Positions 8,994-18,484 of a DNA stretch of 64,000 nucleotides are shown here, one piece after another. The translations under genes and the position numbers were made by a program. The stretch is from Belliella calami (GTDB lineage Bacteria > Bacteroidota > Bacteroidia > Cytophagales > Cyclobacteriaceae). The stretch lies in contig NZ_JAKZGS010000004.1 in assembly GCF_022549695.1 (NCBI RefSeq), positions 1-64,000 on the forward strand. Reading direction: 5' to 3'. The notes beneath the pieces were generated by a model, which was not told the origin of the DNA, did no database searches, and worked only from the letters and a program-made list of their open reading frames with translations. How positions within the stretch are numbered: the stretch's first letter is position 1; every line of letters begins with the position of its first letter.

Positions 8994-11438
8994 ATGATTA
9001 AGAACTATTTCAAAATCGCAATCCGCAATCTTTACAAAAACAAGCTGCATACCGGGATCAACTTGATAGGTTTATCTATTGGGTTGGGCATCAGTATTCT
9101 TATTTTCTTTTTTATACAGTTTGAGCAGAGTTTTGACAAGTTCCATTCTCAAGCTGAGTACATTTTTCGACTTGAAAGACATGAGAAAGACGAGAATGGT
9201 TTCAATTCGAGCTATTCCACTCCCATCAGTACTGCACCTACTTTCGGGGATGAATTCCCTCAGGTAAGGCAGGTGACTAGAACGATTGGCGGAGGTGCAC
9301 AGGCATATTTGGATGAATCGACCATCCAGTTTCAACCATTTTTGATGGTGAGTCCTGAGTTTTTGGAGATCTTTGATTTCAAACTGCTTCGGGGTGAAGC
9401 CAATCAGGTATTGCAAGATAAGTTTGGTGCAGTCATCACAGAGAAGACTGCAAAAAAATATTTTGGCGACACCAATCCGATTGGTCAAACTATTCGGATG
9501 CGCATGGAGGATGATTTTGAAGAATATCAGGTTGTTGGTCTTTTGGAAGATTTACCTGCCAATTCAAGTATCCAATTTGAAGTATTGCTCAATGATGAAA
9601 ATATGGACTTTTCTATTGGAAAGGAAAGTCAAAACTCCTGGTACAATGTCTACGGTGAGACCTATGTAGTGCTAAATGATCCGCTGGCCAAGCGTGAGGT
9701 CGAAGCTGGGGTGGATGCTATGATGAAAAAGGTACTTGGAGAGAATTATGTTGCTGGTGAATACTATTTTACATTAGAGCCAATTTCAGCCATGCATTTG
9801 CTGGATACCCAGAATCCTGGAATGATAGAAAATACCCGCCCTCAGTTGCTTTGGATTTTGGCAGGAATCGCTTTCCTGATTCTATTGATCGCCTGTATCA
9901 ATTTCACAACCATGGCGATAGGAAGATCTACTACCCGGGCAAAGGAAGTGGGAGTCCGCAAAACAATGGGAGCTGAGTTTGGTCATCTCGTTTTTCAGTT
10001 TTTGACTGAGGCCCTTTTGACTACACTGTTGGCCTTGATATTTGGGTTGATTCTGGCAGAAACAATCCTTCCCACTTTTAATGCATTGTTTGAAAAAGAG
10101 CTTCAATTAGTCTATAGGTTTGAACAAATCCTGGTCTTATTCGGGTTGACACTGGCAATTACTGCTATGGCTGGAGCATATCCAGCATTCTTTATGTCAA
10201 GTTTGGCGCCTATCAGGGTTTTGAAGGGAAATCTGTCTTTTAAGTTTGGAAAACAGAGATTGCGAAAAGGGCTTGTAGCTTTTCAATTTTCAATCTCATT
10301 TCTTTTGGTCGCATCCACATTGATCATGGTCAATCAGATGAATGCTATCAGAAATCATGACCTAGGATTTGATCAGGATATGATCATTTTGGTAGATGTT
10401 CCTGATGTACCTTCTACAAGTTTTGTCAAGTCAATCACAGCAAGCTTTGCAAAAGCAGAAACCTATCGTCAGGCTTTATCAAGTAGATCTGAGGTAAATT
10501 CTGCAGGAATCACCATTTCAACCTATGGAGATGATGCATTTTGGGATGGAGGGTTTTCACTGGAAGATGGCAAACAGTTTAGCTTTCGTTTGAATTTTGT
10601 AGGAGGTGATTATCTTAAGACCATTGGATTGGAACTTGCAGAAGGAAGGGACTTTAATCCAGATCCTAAATCTGATAGCAGTGCTTTTATCATCAATGAA
10701 ACTTTTGCCAAAGCAATGAATTGGGAAGATCCTTTGGGGGAAATTATCCCAAACAACCGATTCAACACCCATCAAATTGTTGGGGTTGTGAAAGATTTTC
10801 ATCACAATTCTCTTTATGGGCAAATCGAACCGGTGATCTTGGCAAAGAGTCCTGCTACTTTGTTTAGCGGCGTAAACATGCTAATGATCAGTTCAGCCAG
10901 CAATCCAAAAGTTGTCGTAAGGGGTAATGGAAGCGATATTGAGCAATTTCAAGCAATATTGAAGGAGGAGTGGGAGCGAATATATCCAATGGATGCTTTT
11001 AGCTTCAGTTTTATGGACGAGGCCGTTGCAGATCAATATAAAGCAGATGAACGGCTTGGTAAAATGGTCTTCTTGGCAGCTTGTATTGCGATTTTGATTG
11101 CACTGATGGGGCTTTTTGCCATGGCAGCTTTGGCCATTGCTGGACGTACCAAGGAGATAGGGATTAGGAAAGTACTTGGGGCTTCAAGTTGGAGTATTTC
11201 CTGGATGTTCAATAAAGAATTCTTGGTGATCACATTGATGGGGGTATTGGTAGCGCTTCCACTTAGCTTATATTTCATGCAAAGCTGGATAGAGCAATTT
11301 ACTGTCAGAAATTGGCCTTCGTGGTTCAATTTCTTCCTAGTGGCAATTGGAGGAATACTGTTTACCATCATGATCGTATCAGGCCAATCCTACATAGCAA
11401 GCCAAATGAATCCTGTCAAAACACTGAAAGACGAGTAA
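8994..11438 (+). CDS. FtsX-like ABC transporter permease (MacB-type)
   Basis: An 814-aa permease of the large Bacteroidota FtsX/MacB_PCD type. It opens with MIKNYFKIAIRNLYKNK, the canonical family start, so the ATG at 8994 is chosen over the frame opening at 8895. The layout is TM1 (about 21-42), a MacB periplasmic domain, an FtsX core with three helices (about 280-430, containing RSTTRAKEVGVRKTMGA), a second TM and periplasmic domain, and a second FtsX core (about 680-814, containing AGRTKEIGIRKVLGA). The paired RxKEhGhRKxhGA motifs mark the cytoplasmic coupling helices. No ATPase gene is adjacent. Exported substrates of these systems are mostly unknown. Confidence 0.93.
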   Translation: MIKNYFKIAIRNLYKNKLHTGINLIGLSIGLGISILIFFFIQFEQSFDKFHSQAEYIFRLERHEKDENGFNSSYSTPISTAPTFGDEFPQVRQVTRTIGGGAQAYLDESTIQFQPFLMVSPEFLEIFDFKLLRGEANQVLQDKFGAVITEKTAKKYFGDTNPIGQTIRMRMEDDFEEYQVVGLLEDLPANSSIQFEVLLNDENMDFSIGKESQNSWYNVYGETYVVLNDPLAKREVEAGVDAMMKKVLGENYVAGEYYFTLEPISAMHLLDTQNPGMIENTRPQLLWILAGIAFLILLIACINFTTMAIGRSTTRAKEVGVRKTMGAEFGHLVFQFLTEALLTTLLALIFGLILAETILPTFNALFEKELQLVYRFEQILVLFGLTLAITAMAGAYPAFFMSSLAPIRVLKGNLSFKFGKQRLRKGLVAFQFSISFLLVASTLIMVNQMNAIRNHDLGFDQDMIILVDVPDVPSTSFVKSITASFAKAETYRQALSSRSEVNSAGITISTYGDDAFWDGGFSLEDGKQFSFRLNFVGGDYLKTIGLELAEGRDFNPDPKSDSSAFIINETFAKAMNWEDPLGEIIPNNRFNTHQIVGVVKDFHHNSLYGQIEPVILAKSPATLFSGVNMLMISSASNPKVVVRGNGSDIEQFQAILKEEWERIYPMDAFSFSFMDEAVADQYKADERLGKMVFLAACIAILIALMGLFAMAALAIAGRTKEIGIRKVLGASSWSISWMFNKEFLVITLMGVLVALPLSLYFMQSWIEQFTVRNWPSWFNFFLVAIGGILFTIMIVSGQSYIASQMNPVKTLKDE

Positions 11439-11455
11439 AAATCAGTTTGTAAAAA

Positions 11456-11498
11456 TTTTAACCCAATCCTGAAGCGTGTCAGGATTGGGTTAAAAAAA
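11456..11498. terminator. Convergent (bidirectional) hairpin terminator
   Basis: A perfect 15-bp stem, TTAACCCAATCCTGA (11458-11472) with TCAGGATTGGGTTAA (11479-11493), closes a 6-base loop. It is flanked by A-rich sequence on one side and T-rich on the other, between the plus-strand permease and the minus-strand flotillin. Confidence 0.9.
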
Positions 11499-11578
11499 TT
11501 ATGTGTATTCGGAATTTTACCAGTAAAGATTCTAATTCCTGCATTTGTACTAAATCAAATATTACCAAAGAAAGTTAC

Positions 11579-13087
11579 CTACTTTTCCTCTTTGTTTTCT
11601 GATTGATTTTCTGCCTCATCAGGCCCTTTCAAGTATGTAGGCAAGTTGAGCCCTGCCATATTGAAAAGGTCATTGAGTGGAGGAACGGTTTTCATCATTC
11701 CTGAGACAAAATTTGCAGTAGACGAATTCCCATTATCGGCTTGTCCATTTCCAGAGTCCCAAACAGTTATTTTGTCTATTTTGATATTTTTCACTGCTTC
11801 TACTTGCGTTTTCACAAGTTCTGGAAGTTTCTCTATCAACAACAACTGGAACGCTTTCGTCGGATCTCCACCAGCAGCTGCTACGACTTGCCTGTAGCCA
11901 TCTGCTTGTTTGGTAAGGATTTCATAAAGACCATTTGCTTCAGCTTCCATTTTTGCAAAAATAGCATCTGCCTCCCCTTTTGCATTTTCCCTGATCGTTT
12001 CAGCCGCAGCTTGGGCTTCGATGATTGCCCTTTGTTTGGCGATCTCAGCAGGTACTACAATGTTTGCTATTTGCGTAGATCTTTCTCTTTCAGATCTTGC
12101 AAGTTCTGCCCTTTGTTCGGCTACATAAGACTCTTCCAAAGCTTTCGCTTCTTGGACTTTTTCAGATGCTAGGGCAATTCTGAGGGCTTCAGCCTCTTTT
12201 TCCCTTCTATTTGCTTCTGATTGTGCTATGGATATTTTAGCCTCATTTTCTCCCTTGATCGCAACCGCATTTGCTTCGGAGGTTTTTACCCTTGTATCTC
12301 TTTCTGCTTCAGCCTTACCGATAGTTTCATCTCTCTGGGCGGTCGCTATACTGATTTCTTTGTCTTTCTGGGTGATTGCGATCTTTACGTCACGGTCCCT
12401 GTGCGTTTCTGCTATCTGTGTATCTTTCTCCCTATCTGCTAAGGCCTTTCCAGTTTCCCCGATTTTCTCCTGCTCTGCTACACTGATTTTGGCTTCGTTG
12501 ATCGCTTTGGCAGCAGCCTCTTTACCCAATGCCTCAATGTAACCTGATTCATCTTTGATATCGGTTACGTTTACGTTGATTAGCTTTAAGCCTATTTTCT
12601 TCAATTCACTGTCAACATTTTTTGAAATGTTTTCAAGGAATTTATCTCTATCAGAATTGATTTCCTCGATAGTCATTGTGGCAATCACCAAACGCAACTG
12701 TCCAAAAAGAATATCCTTTGCCAGTTCTTGAATCTGCTCTGAAGACAAGCCAAGAAGCCTTTCAGCAGCTGTATTCATGCTGTCTGTTTCAGTGGAGATT
12801 GCGATTGTAAACCTACAAGGTACATCTACTCGGATATTTTGACGGCTAAGTGCATTGGTAAGATTGGCTTCAATAGAAAGTGGCTTCAAGTCCAAAAAAG
12901 CAAAGTCTTGAATCACCGGCCAGATAAATGCGCCTCCACCATGGACACATCTTGCGGATGTCCCTCCGGTTCGGCCATAAATAACCAGGATTTTGTCAGA
13001 AGGACATCGCTTGTACCTTGACACTAAAGCTAAAATTGTTACGAACAAAACGATTGCCGCAACTACAACAATTATCATTGGTGACAT
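11579..13087 (-). CDS. Flotillin family (SPFH) membrane scaffold protein
   Basis: A 502-aa flotillin. An N-terminal transmembrane helix (about residues 4-22) is followed by the SPFH/band-7 domain (about 30-200, including VDVPCRFTIAI and IEEINSDRDKFLENI) and a long Ala/Glu-rich coiled coil (about 200-380). A C-terminal region rich in Asn and Glu follows. YqiK/FloT proteins form membrane scaffolds associated with ordered lipid domains. An NfeD-like gene lies directly upstream, 13 bases away and in the same direction. This is the classical pairing in which NfeD and flotillin act together. Confidence 0.95.
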   Translation of the reverse strand: MSPMIIVVVAAIVLFVTILALVSRYKRCPSDKILVIYGRTGGTSARCVHGGGAFIWPVIQDFAFLDLKPLSIEANLTNALSRQNIRVDVPCRFTIAISTETDSMNTAAERLLGLSSEQIQELAKDILFGQLRLVIATMTIEEINSDRDKFLENISKNVDSELKKIGLKLINVNVTDIKDESGYIEALGKEAAAKAINEAKISVAEQEKIGETGKALADREKDTQIAETHRDRDVKIAITQKDKEISIATAQRDETIGKAEAERDTRVKTSEANAVAIKGENEAKISIAQSEANRREKEAEALRIALASEKVQEAKALEESYVAEQRAELARSERERSTQIANIVVPAEIAKQRAIIEAQAAAETIRENAKGEADAIFAKMEAEANGLYEILTKQADGYRQVVAAAGGDPTKAFQLLLIEKLPELVKTQVEAVKNIKIDKITVWDSGNGQADNGNSSTANFVSGMMKTVPPLNDLFNMAGLNLPTYLKGPDEAENQSENKEEK

Positions 13088-13100
13088 AAAATAGATTTGG

Positions 13101-13667
13101 TTAAAGTGTTTCTACTATTAAAAGGTTATTACTATCAATTCTTACAACTTTGACTACTGCACCTGATGGAATACTATCATTTTCAGTGACGGCATCGAGT
13201 TCATGAAAAGCTCCATTTACACTGATCATTATTTTCCCTTTTCCTTTTTTATGACCAGGAATTGTCAGATACACATCTGCAGTCTTGTTGAGGGTGTTGG
13301 TAAGTTTAAATGAATTATCCTCTGCCAACTTCCTTACTTGATTGATGATCAGGAAAAATAGATAAACAAACAAAGATCCAATCGCAATAGCTAAAAGTAT
13401 TAAAATGGTCTCGTTGGAAATACTAGTAAAAAAGGAAATTCCAGTCCAACTGAATCCCAAAAGGAAATTAATTAGATTCCGTAGTGAAAAAAGCTGAAAT
13501 GGTGCATTTACTTCGCCCAAATCACCTTCAAAGTCCGCTTCCAAACCATCTGTGGCATCTCCGCCTACAAAAGTCAAAATAGTTTGAATTACAAAAATCA
13601 AGCTTGTTGGAATCGCAACATACCAAAAAGTTCTGAGCAAAGGGTCTAAATTTTCAAATAATTCCAT
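13101..13667 (-). CDS. NfeD-like membrane protein, flotillin partner
   Basis: A 188-aa protein with three predicted transmembrane helices (about 13-34, 64-84 and 88-108) and a C-terminal OB-like domain (about 120-188, with KGKGKIMISVNGAFHELDAVTE and GAVVKVVRID), as in YuaF/YqiJ-type NfeD proteins. It is the first gene of an apparent two-gene operon with flotillin. The short form lacks the ClpP-like protease domain of long NfeD proteins. It is expected to work in membrane-domain organisation with the flotillin. Confidence 0.85.
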   Translation of the reverse strand: MELFENLDPLLRTFWYVAIPTSLIFVIQTILTFVGGDATDGLEADFEGDLGEVNAPFQLFSLRNLINFLLGFSWTGISFFTSISNETILILLAIAIGSLFVYLFFLIINQVRKLAEDNSFKLTNTLNKTADVYLTIPGHKKGKGKIMISVNGAFHELDAVTENDSIPSGAVVKVVRIDSNNLLIVETL

Positions 13668-13981
13668 AAGTTAATGTATAGAGGTTTTTTTAAAACAGCA
13701 TACTAAGCCTAACCAAATTGAGAGCATCTCTATCAAAAGCATGCTATCAATAATAAACAAATTTTAAAGAATTTTAAAGTCTTAATCCTTTATTTTGGTG
13801 CAAATAAAACCAAAAAGTCTCCCGTTACACCAGTTTTTAGGAATGCTAATTACAAAAATTTTGTATAATTTTAGTTATCTCAAAACATTTTTTATTTTTC
13901 TTATTTAACCGATTGATTATCCCGTTTGACAAAACATCTGTCGATTGGTGAACTTCATCATTCATCAATCCATTTTTAAAA
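13668..13981. other. AT-rich intergenic region
   Basis: 314 bases between the nfeD-like start and the bestrophin stop. It holds AT-rich sequence that must include the promoter of the nfeD-flotillin pair. I see no gene, clear hairpin or repeat. Confidence 0.5.
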
Positions 13982-14968
13982 TCACATTAAGATGTTGTTC
14001 TTAGGGGTGATTGGCTCGGGCAGTTGGCTTTCATCGAGCATATCCCTCAGGTCTATCTCAATTGTTCGGGAGAGTGCTGCCATCGGAATGTCGTTGGCTC
14101 CACCTTCAAAGGGGTTTTCGGTAGCTTCTCCAACTTTTTCCAAGGAAGTGAAAACCCAGGAAACAATAGCCGAAAATGGTATGGTCAACCATACAAAGTT
14201 TTCTCCCAATTTTTGGAATTCATTGAGCATGCCGAATGGAAGCATCAGCACCAAAAGCCATACAAAAAACAGATTGACACTCGAAAACTGTCTTGGATAG
14301 GGGAAATTTTTGATGCGTTCGCACTTGCCTTGATGGTCATATAAAAAAGACAGCTGACGCTCCATTTCTACATATTCATAATGCGCAATCTTCCCTTCTT
14401 TTCTTAGTGCTTTCAAATGTTTCGATTGTAATGAAATAAGCTGGGTAGCTCTATTTTTCTTCTCTAGCACATATTTGTATTCTTCACCTGAAAGATACTT
14501 TTTCAATTCTTCTTCCAACTTACCCTCCCACTCAGGAATGGAATAGTGCTTACTATATTCTTTGAAATGTGACTTGTTGTTATTTTCCCATGGTTGGGGT
14601 TTTCTAAGTTGAAAACGCAGCGCTGTAAGCCAGGCACAATGCCTATAGATAAGTATTTCAGACTCTTTTTTCTCAGCATTTACAAAGTCCTTGCCCATCA
14701 TGCCCCAAGTGCGGCTTGTGTTGACGATCGCTCCCCAAATTTGTCTTGCTTCCCAAAGACGGTTATAGGTTTGGGTGTTTTTGAAACCCACTACAAAGGC
14801 CGTTGCTGTACCTACCAACGCTACCGGTACCCAAGGAATAGAAATCCACTTTAAATCAAAAACCTGAAACAAAATTGTCGGAATTGCAGCTATTATAATG
14901 GCACATATTATATCTCGTCTTGTCCAAAACAAGAATTCAGAAATTTTAAAGTGACTACCTGTATGCAT
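13982..14968 (-). CDS. Bestrophin family anion channel (UPF0187)
   Basis: A 328-aa protein with hydrophobic helices near residues 20-38, 43-62, 227-248 and 255-275. It carries the family stretch GFKNTQTYNRLWEARQIWG (about 61-79) and the C-terminal segment NPFEGGANDIPMAALSRTIEIDLRDML. Prokaryotic bestrophins form pentameric ion channels of the inner membrane. The start lies 5 bases after the stop of the Na+/H+ antiporter gene, so the pair is probably one operon with a common ion-homeostasis role (inference). Confidence 0.93.
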   Translation of the reverse strand: MHTGSHFKISEFLFWTRRDIICAIIIAAIPTILFQVFDLKWISIPWVPVALVGTATAFVVGFKNTQTYNRLWEARQIWGAIVNTSRTWGMMGKDFVNAEKKESEILIYRHCAWLTALRFQLRKPQPWENNNKSHFKEYSKHYSIPEWEGKLEEELKKYLSGEEYKYVLEKKNRATQLISLQSKHLKALRKEGKIAHYEYVEMERQLSFLYDHQGKCERIKNFPYPRQFSSVNLFFVWLLVLMLPFGMLNEFQKLGENFVWLTIPFSAIVSWVFTSLEKVGEATENPFEGGANDIPMAALSRTIEIDLRDMLDESQLPEPITPKNNILM

Positions 14969-14973
14969 TTCTA

Positions 14974-16584
14974 TTAATGGCTATTTGAAATTTGTGCTTC
15001 ATGAAGATCTATCATTTCTCCTTGTTTTCGAAGGATTTCATCTGAAAATAACTTTTCATTTCTTAACCTTGCCAATTCATTTCGCTGCATCCTATAAATC
15101 TTATGAAGTTCTTGACGAAAAAGATGGACGTCATTTTTCTCACTTTCATCACAATCTAGGGATGCGATTTTTTCTTCAAGAATGGGAATTTCATTTTCAA
15201 GACTAGCTTTATAATTAGCCAAGAGCATGTTTTTTTCAATCAAATCTACAAGATCCTTATCAGATAGGTAGTTCAGCGTGGTTTTATTCAGTTGCAATTG
15301 GATTCCAACCAGCTGCTCTTCTTCAGATGCAATATCGTCAATCTCCTCCATATTTAGCCATTTGACTACAAAAGGCAAAAGGAGTCCTTGACCAACCAAA
15401 GTAATCAAAATAACCACAAATGTAATCAGCAACAAAATGCTTCTCTGAGGAAACTCTTCACCAGATGTAAGTAAAAGTGGTATGGAAAACACAGCTGCCA
15501 GCGACACAACTCCACGCATTGCAGCAAAACTGATGATGAATGGTCCTTTCCAGCCTGGACTCTTTTCGTTCTCCCGAATGGATTTGAAAAGGAGTCGTGG
15601 TAGATGGGCACTCACATATGTCCATACAAAGCGGATGGCTATAATCAGCAATGAAATCGCTATACCATAATAAATTACTTGGATCTTTGGAGTATTTCCC
15701 AAGTCTTCGACAATGACTGGCAATTCCAAACCTATCAAAATAAATACTGTGCCATTGATCAGAAAGATGAGCGTATGCCATACAGCTGTAGCTTGCATTC
15801 TTGACTGGAAAGAAAGTGCTTTATGCGATTGGTAAGACAAATACAGTCCTCCACTCACTACAGCCATCACCCCCGAGAAGTGGAAATGTTCGGCTCCAAC
15901 ATACATCAGATAGGGAGTAAGCAAGGTCAAAGCGGTGTCAATACTTGGGGTAGTTGGCAAGTATTTGTGAATGGCATAGACAACAAATGCTATTACCAAG
16001 CCTACAACTATACCCATTCCTGCCAATAGGAAAAAATCTCCAACAGCTTCCTGTAGTGAAAAATGTCCCGTAAGAATCGCTGCCAAAGCAAATTTCACCA
16101 CAATCAAACTGGATGCGTCATTTACCAAACTTTCTCCTTCAAGAATGGTCAATAAGCGCTTAGGAATTTTGATACTTTTCAATACCGAGGTAGCAGCTAC
16201 TGCATCTGGGGGAGAGATGATTCCTCCCAAAAGAAATCCTAAGGCAAGCGTAAATCCCGGGATCAAGGCCACTGAAAAATAGGCAACAACCAAAGAAGTG
16301 AAAAACACCAATCCAAAAGCCAAAAGACTGATCGGTCGTTTCCATTTCCAGAAGTCATGCCATGAAGTGTACCAGGCTGCTTCGTAAAGAATTGGAGGCA
16401 AGAAAATCAGAAAAACCAACTCTGGATCTATCCTTATATGTGGCATGCCCGGAACAAAGCTCAGCAACAAACCTGCTATCACCAAGAATATTGGGTAGCT
16501 GATTTTTAGTTTTTGTCCCAACATCACCAGCAGCAGTACTGCTAGCAAAAGTCCTACGATCAATAGTAAATATTCGTGTACCAT
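14974..16584 (-). CDS. CPA1-family Na+/H+ antiporter
   Basis: A 536-aa transporter with about 12 hydrophobic helices over residues 1-410 and a hydrophilic C-terminal helical tail (about 415-536). Family motifs include FLPPILYEAAW (about 57-67), GGIISPPDAVAATSVLK (about 120-136) and GESLVNDASSLIVVKFAL (about 149-166). The ND pair in GESLVNDA matches the ion-binding site of CPA1 exchangers. The tail is likely regulatory. It exchanges Na+ or K+ for H+ at the inner membrane. It is upstream of bestrophin in the same direction. Confidence 0.94.
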   Translation of the reverse strand: MVHEYLLLIVGLLLAVLLLVMLGQKLKISYPIFLVIAGLLLSFVPGMPHIRIDPELVFLIFLPPILYEAAWYTSWHDFWKWKRPISLLAFGLVFFTSLVVAYFSVALIPGFTLALGFLLGGIISPPDAVAATSVLKSIKIPKRLLTILEGESLVNDASSLIVVKFALAAILTGHFSLQEAVGDFFLLAGMGIVVGLVIAFVVYAIHKYLPTTPSIDTALTLLTPYLMYVGAEHFHFSGVMAVVSGGLYLSYQSHKALSFQSRMQATAVWHTLIFLINGTVFILIGLELPVIVEDLGNTPKIQVIYYGIAISLLIIAIRFVWTYVSAHLPRLLFKSIRENEKSPGWKGPFIISFAAMRGVVSLAAVFSIPLLLTSGEEFPQRSILLLITFVVILITLVGQGLLLPFVVKWLNMEEIDDIASEEEQLVGIQLQLNKTTLNYLSDKDLVDLIEKNMLLANYKASLENEIPILEEKIASLDCDESEKNDVHLFRQELHKIYRMQRNELARLRNEKLFSDEILRKQGEMIDLHEAQISNSH

Positions 16585-16641
16585 GTTTTGATTTGATAAA
16601 GGATAGTTGACAATTGTTCATTGCCAACTATCTATAATGGA

Positions 16642-16962
16642 TCAGTTTTGCCCTATTTCCAACTTTGTGATTTTTCCTTCCTCGTTGAGGGTAAATCTAA
16701 AGAACACCTTGAAAGTACCCCATTGACCAGCATAGAAATCTCCCAAGAGGTCTTTTCCTCCATTTTCTATTTTGTCCAATGTCAAGAATTTCTCTTTGTG
16801 GCTGAATGCATTGTCAAAAAATGATTTCAAACTCAATGCTCTACCGTCATCGGAAAATTTTGCATCACTTGTAAAATGAGAATACCAAGCTTTGATGTCA
16901 TTAGCCTGCAATGCTTCAATGGCACTTTTTACTGTTTCGTTTGTGATTTTTGATAAGTCCAT
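16642..16962 (-). CDS. NTF2-like (SnoaL-type) small protein
   Basis: A 106-aa protein with the NTF2-like pattern: helices KSAIEALQANDIKAWYSHFTSDAKF (about 12-36), then strands WGTFKVFFRFTLNEEGKITKLEIGQ at the C-terminus. Nuclear transport factor 2-like proteins of this size are small stand-alone domains and rarely have a known substrate. It starts 377 bases before the antiporter start and is read in the same direction. The following gene on this strand is the antiporter, 57 bases away. Confidence 0.78.
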   Translation of the reverse strand: MDLSKITNETVKSAIEALQANDIKAWYSHFTSDAKFSDDGRALSLKSFFDNAFSHKEKFLTLDKIENGGKDLLGDFYAGQWGTFKVFFRFTLNEEGKITKLEIGQN

Positions 16963-17106
16963 GTTTTCTTAATTTATTTTAAATAATTTGATAATTCTAA
17001 ATTGGTCTTTCAGCAGCATGGCATGCGGCTTCAAGCATACATCATAAAGTTCTTTTTTTCGAAAAAGCTACTTAAGGAAACTTTGCTTAATTTTCTTTGA
17101 AATGGA

Positions 17107-17553
17107 TTAATAACGCATCCTCCAGCTGGTTATTAGTCCGTTTTCGACAGTAAATAAAAAATCAGCTTTGTTGGTATAGCCACGACTGGAATATTGTCCT
17201 TTCACCACAACTTGATTTCCATCCTGAATAGTATATTCAGGGCTTTTGACTTTACCTTGACGACTTATGATGTCACTTTCTAACCACTTTGCCGTTTCTT
17301 CGGCTGTTTTCATCTTTCCATCAGCTCCATAGGCTTGTGTAGCTGTAGTTGCAAACTGAGCTCGAATGAGCTTGGCATCTTCCGCTTCCATCGCTTCAAT
17401 TAACTTTTTTACAGGTTTTACTAAGTTTTCATCTTGCATAGTTATTTGGTTTGATTTTGATACTTTATTTTCATTTTGTTTTTGAATGCTTGGTTGCATA
17501 CAGGCCAAAAATGAGAAACTAGCCATTAAAAATACTTGTAGTCGTAATTTCAT
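17107..17553 (-). CDS. SnoaL-like putative lipoprotein
   Basis: A 148-aa protein with a lipoprotein-type signal (FLMASFSFLAC, Cys18) and an NTF2/SnoaL-like domain: KKLIEAMEAEDAKLIRAQFATTATQAYG, a central helix ETAKWLESDIISRQGKV, and C-terminal strands ADFLFTVENGLITSWRMRY. It is similar in layout to the neighbouring 106-aa NTF2-like protein, suggesting related roles. Function unknown. Its start codon lies next to the end of an inverted-repeat candidate (17560-17721). Confidence 0.7.
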   Translation of the reverse strand: MKLRLQVFLMASFSFLACMQPSIQKQNENKVSKSNQITMQDENLVKPVKKLIEAMEAEDAKLIRAQFATTATQAYGADGKMKTAEETAKWLESDIISRQGKVKSPEYTIQDGNQVVVKGQYSSRGYTNKADFLFTVENGLITSWRMRY

Positions 17554-17559
17554 ATTGAG

Positions 17560-17721
17560 ATTTATTATTTATATCCGCCTTCACAACAGTATCCAAATTT
17601 AAAATAAGTAAATACCTTGAATTCTGCTGCTGTCGACAATCATCCGTCGACGATTTATCCGTATGATTCCATGCGAAAATTCACTTTCTGCATTCATTGC
17701 GGATAACCATAAACATTTATT
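17560..17721. repeat. Candidate TATCCGC-ended intergenic element
   Basis: TATCCGC at 17572-17578 and its complement GCGGATA at 17699-17705 bound about 135 bases, and ATTTATT occurs on both flanks (17560-17566 and 17715-17721). The left end (17560-17588) matches 33252-33280 at 25 of 29 positions. The flanking repeat is low-complexity, so the boundaries are tentative. It may be a diverged member of the element family at 18332 and 33299. Confidence 0.4.
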
Positions 17722-17822
17722 CAAAAATTAACAATCAATGTCGGTCGTTTGAGACTTGCAAGGTTTTCCATTGCTGTAACTATATGTTTATTTGGGAAAT
17801 TAGACCCGCCATAAAAATAATT

Positions 17823-18170
17823 TCAACTCTTCAACGGATGTTGAAGATAAATGATGATTAGATTGATCATAAGAAATGGGATTTCAATCGCCACACCTTT
17901 CAGGTCTTTGTCTAATAAATGGAAACAGATTATCATCAATATACCTGCTGCCATGATGAAATTACCCCAAAGAAAGGTTTTTGGAAATATAATCAAAAGG
18001 GCTGCAATCATGGTAATGGCTCCGTTGATCATAAGGCCTGTTTTGGAAAAATTCCATTTTCCGAACATTTCAAGCATTTCTGGCTTTGCCGAGAACATTG
18101 CATACCCTTGTTTCAGTCCCATAAAAACTGCAACGAGGATTAGAATAGAATTGAGGATTTTAAGTATCAT
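17823..18170 (-). CDS. DoxX-like four-helix membrane protein
   Basis: A 115-aa protein with four hydrophobic helices (about 3-20, 47-63, 68-84 and 90-108) and the family-like signature LKQGYAMFSAKPEMLEMFGKWNF after helix 1. This is the plan of short DoxX/DUF4870-like membrane proteins common in Bacteroidota. The function is not established. It is a single gene, isolated on the minus strand from the NTF2-like pair by 269 bases. Confidence 0.75.
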   Translation of the reverse strand: MILKILNSILILVAVFMGLKQGYAMFSAKPEMLEMFGKWNFSKTGLMINGAITMIAALLIIFPKTFLWGNFIMAAGILMIICFHLLDKDLKGVAIEIPFLMINLIIIYLQHPLKS

Positions 18171-18323
18171 AATTTTTCAGATTTTAAATTTAGCTCATCT
18201 TTGCAAATATAATAATCTGAATGATTATTCATTCAGGTGCCCATCTAAATTATAGGAATTTCATTTCTGCCCTGCTTGTTTCCAAAAATTTTTAATTTTT
18301 TTGCCTCCATTTAAGATTCTATG

Positions 18324-18484
18324 AAAAATATATGAGTATCCGCAATGTTGCACGTTTGCTCAGAAGAGGTATTATGTGTTGCGGATTCTCGTCACCGGAC
18401 AACTGTCAACAGAACCTCAAATCATTTATCAAACATTCTATTGATTGGCTACAAACAATCAAGCGGATTCACATATAAAAATAT
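18324..18484. repeat. 145-bp inverted-repeat element, copy A, with 8-bp direct repeats
   Basis: The element spans 18332-18476. It begins ATGAGTATCCGC and ends GCGGATTCACATAT. AAAAATAT flanks it exactly at 18324-18331 and 18477-18484, as a target-site duplication would. It aligns without gaps to 33299-33443, differing at about 15 of 145 positions. Its right end has decayed compared with that copy. No coding capacity. Confidence 0.85.
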
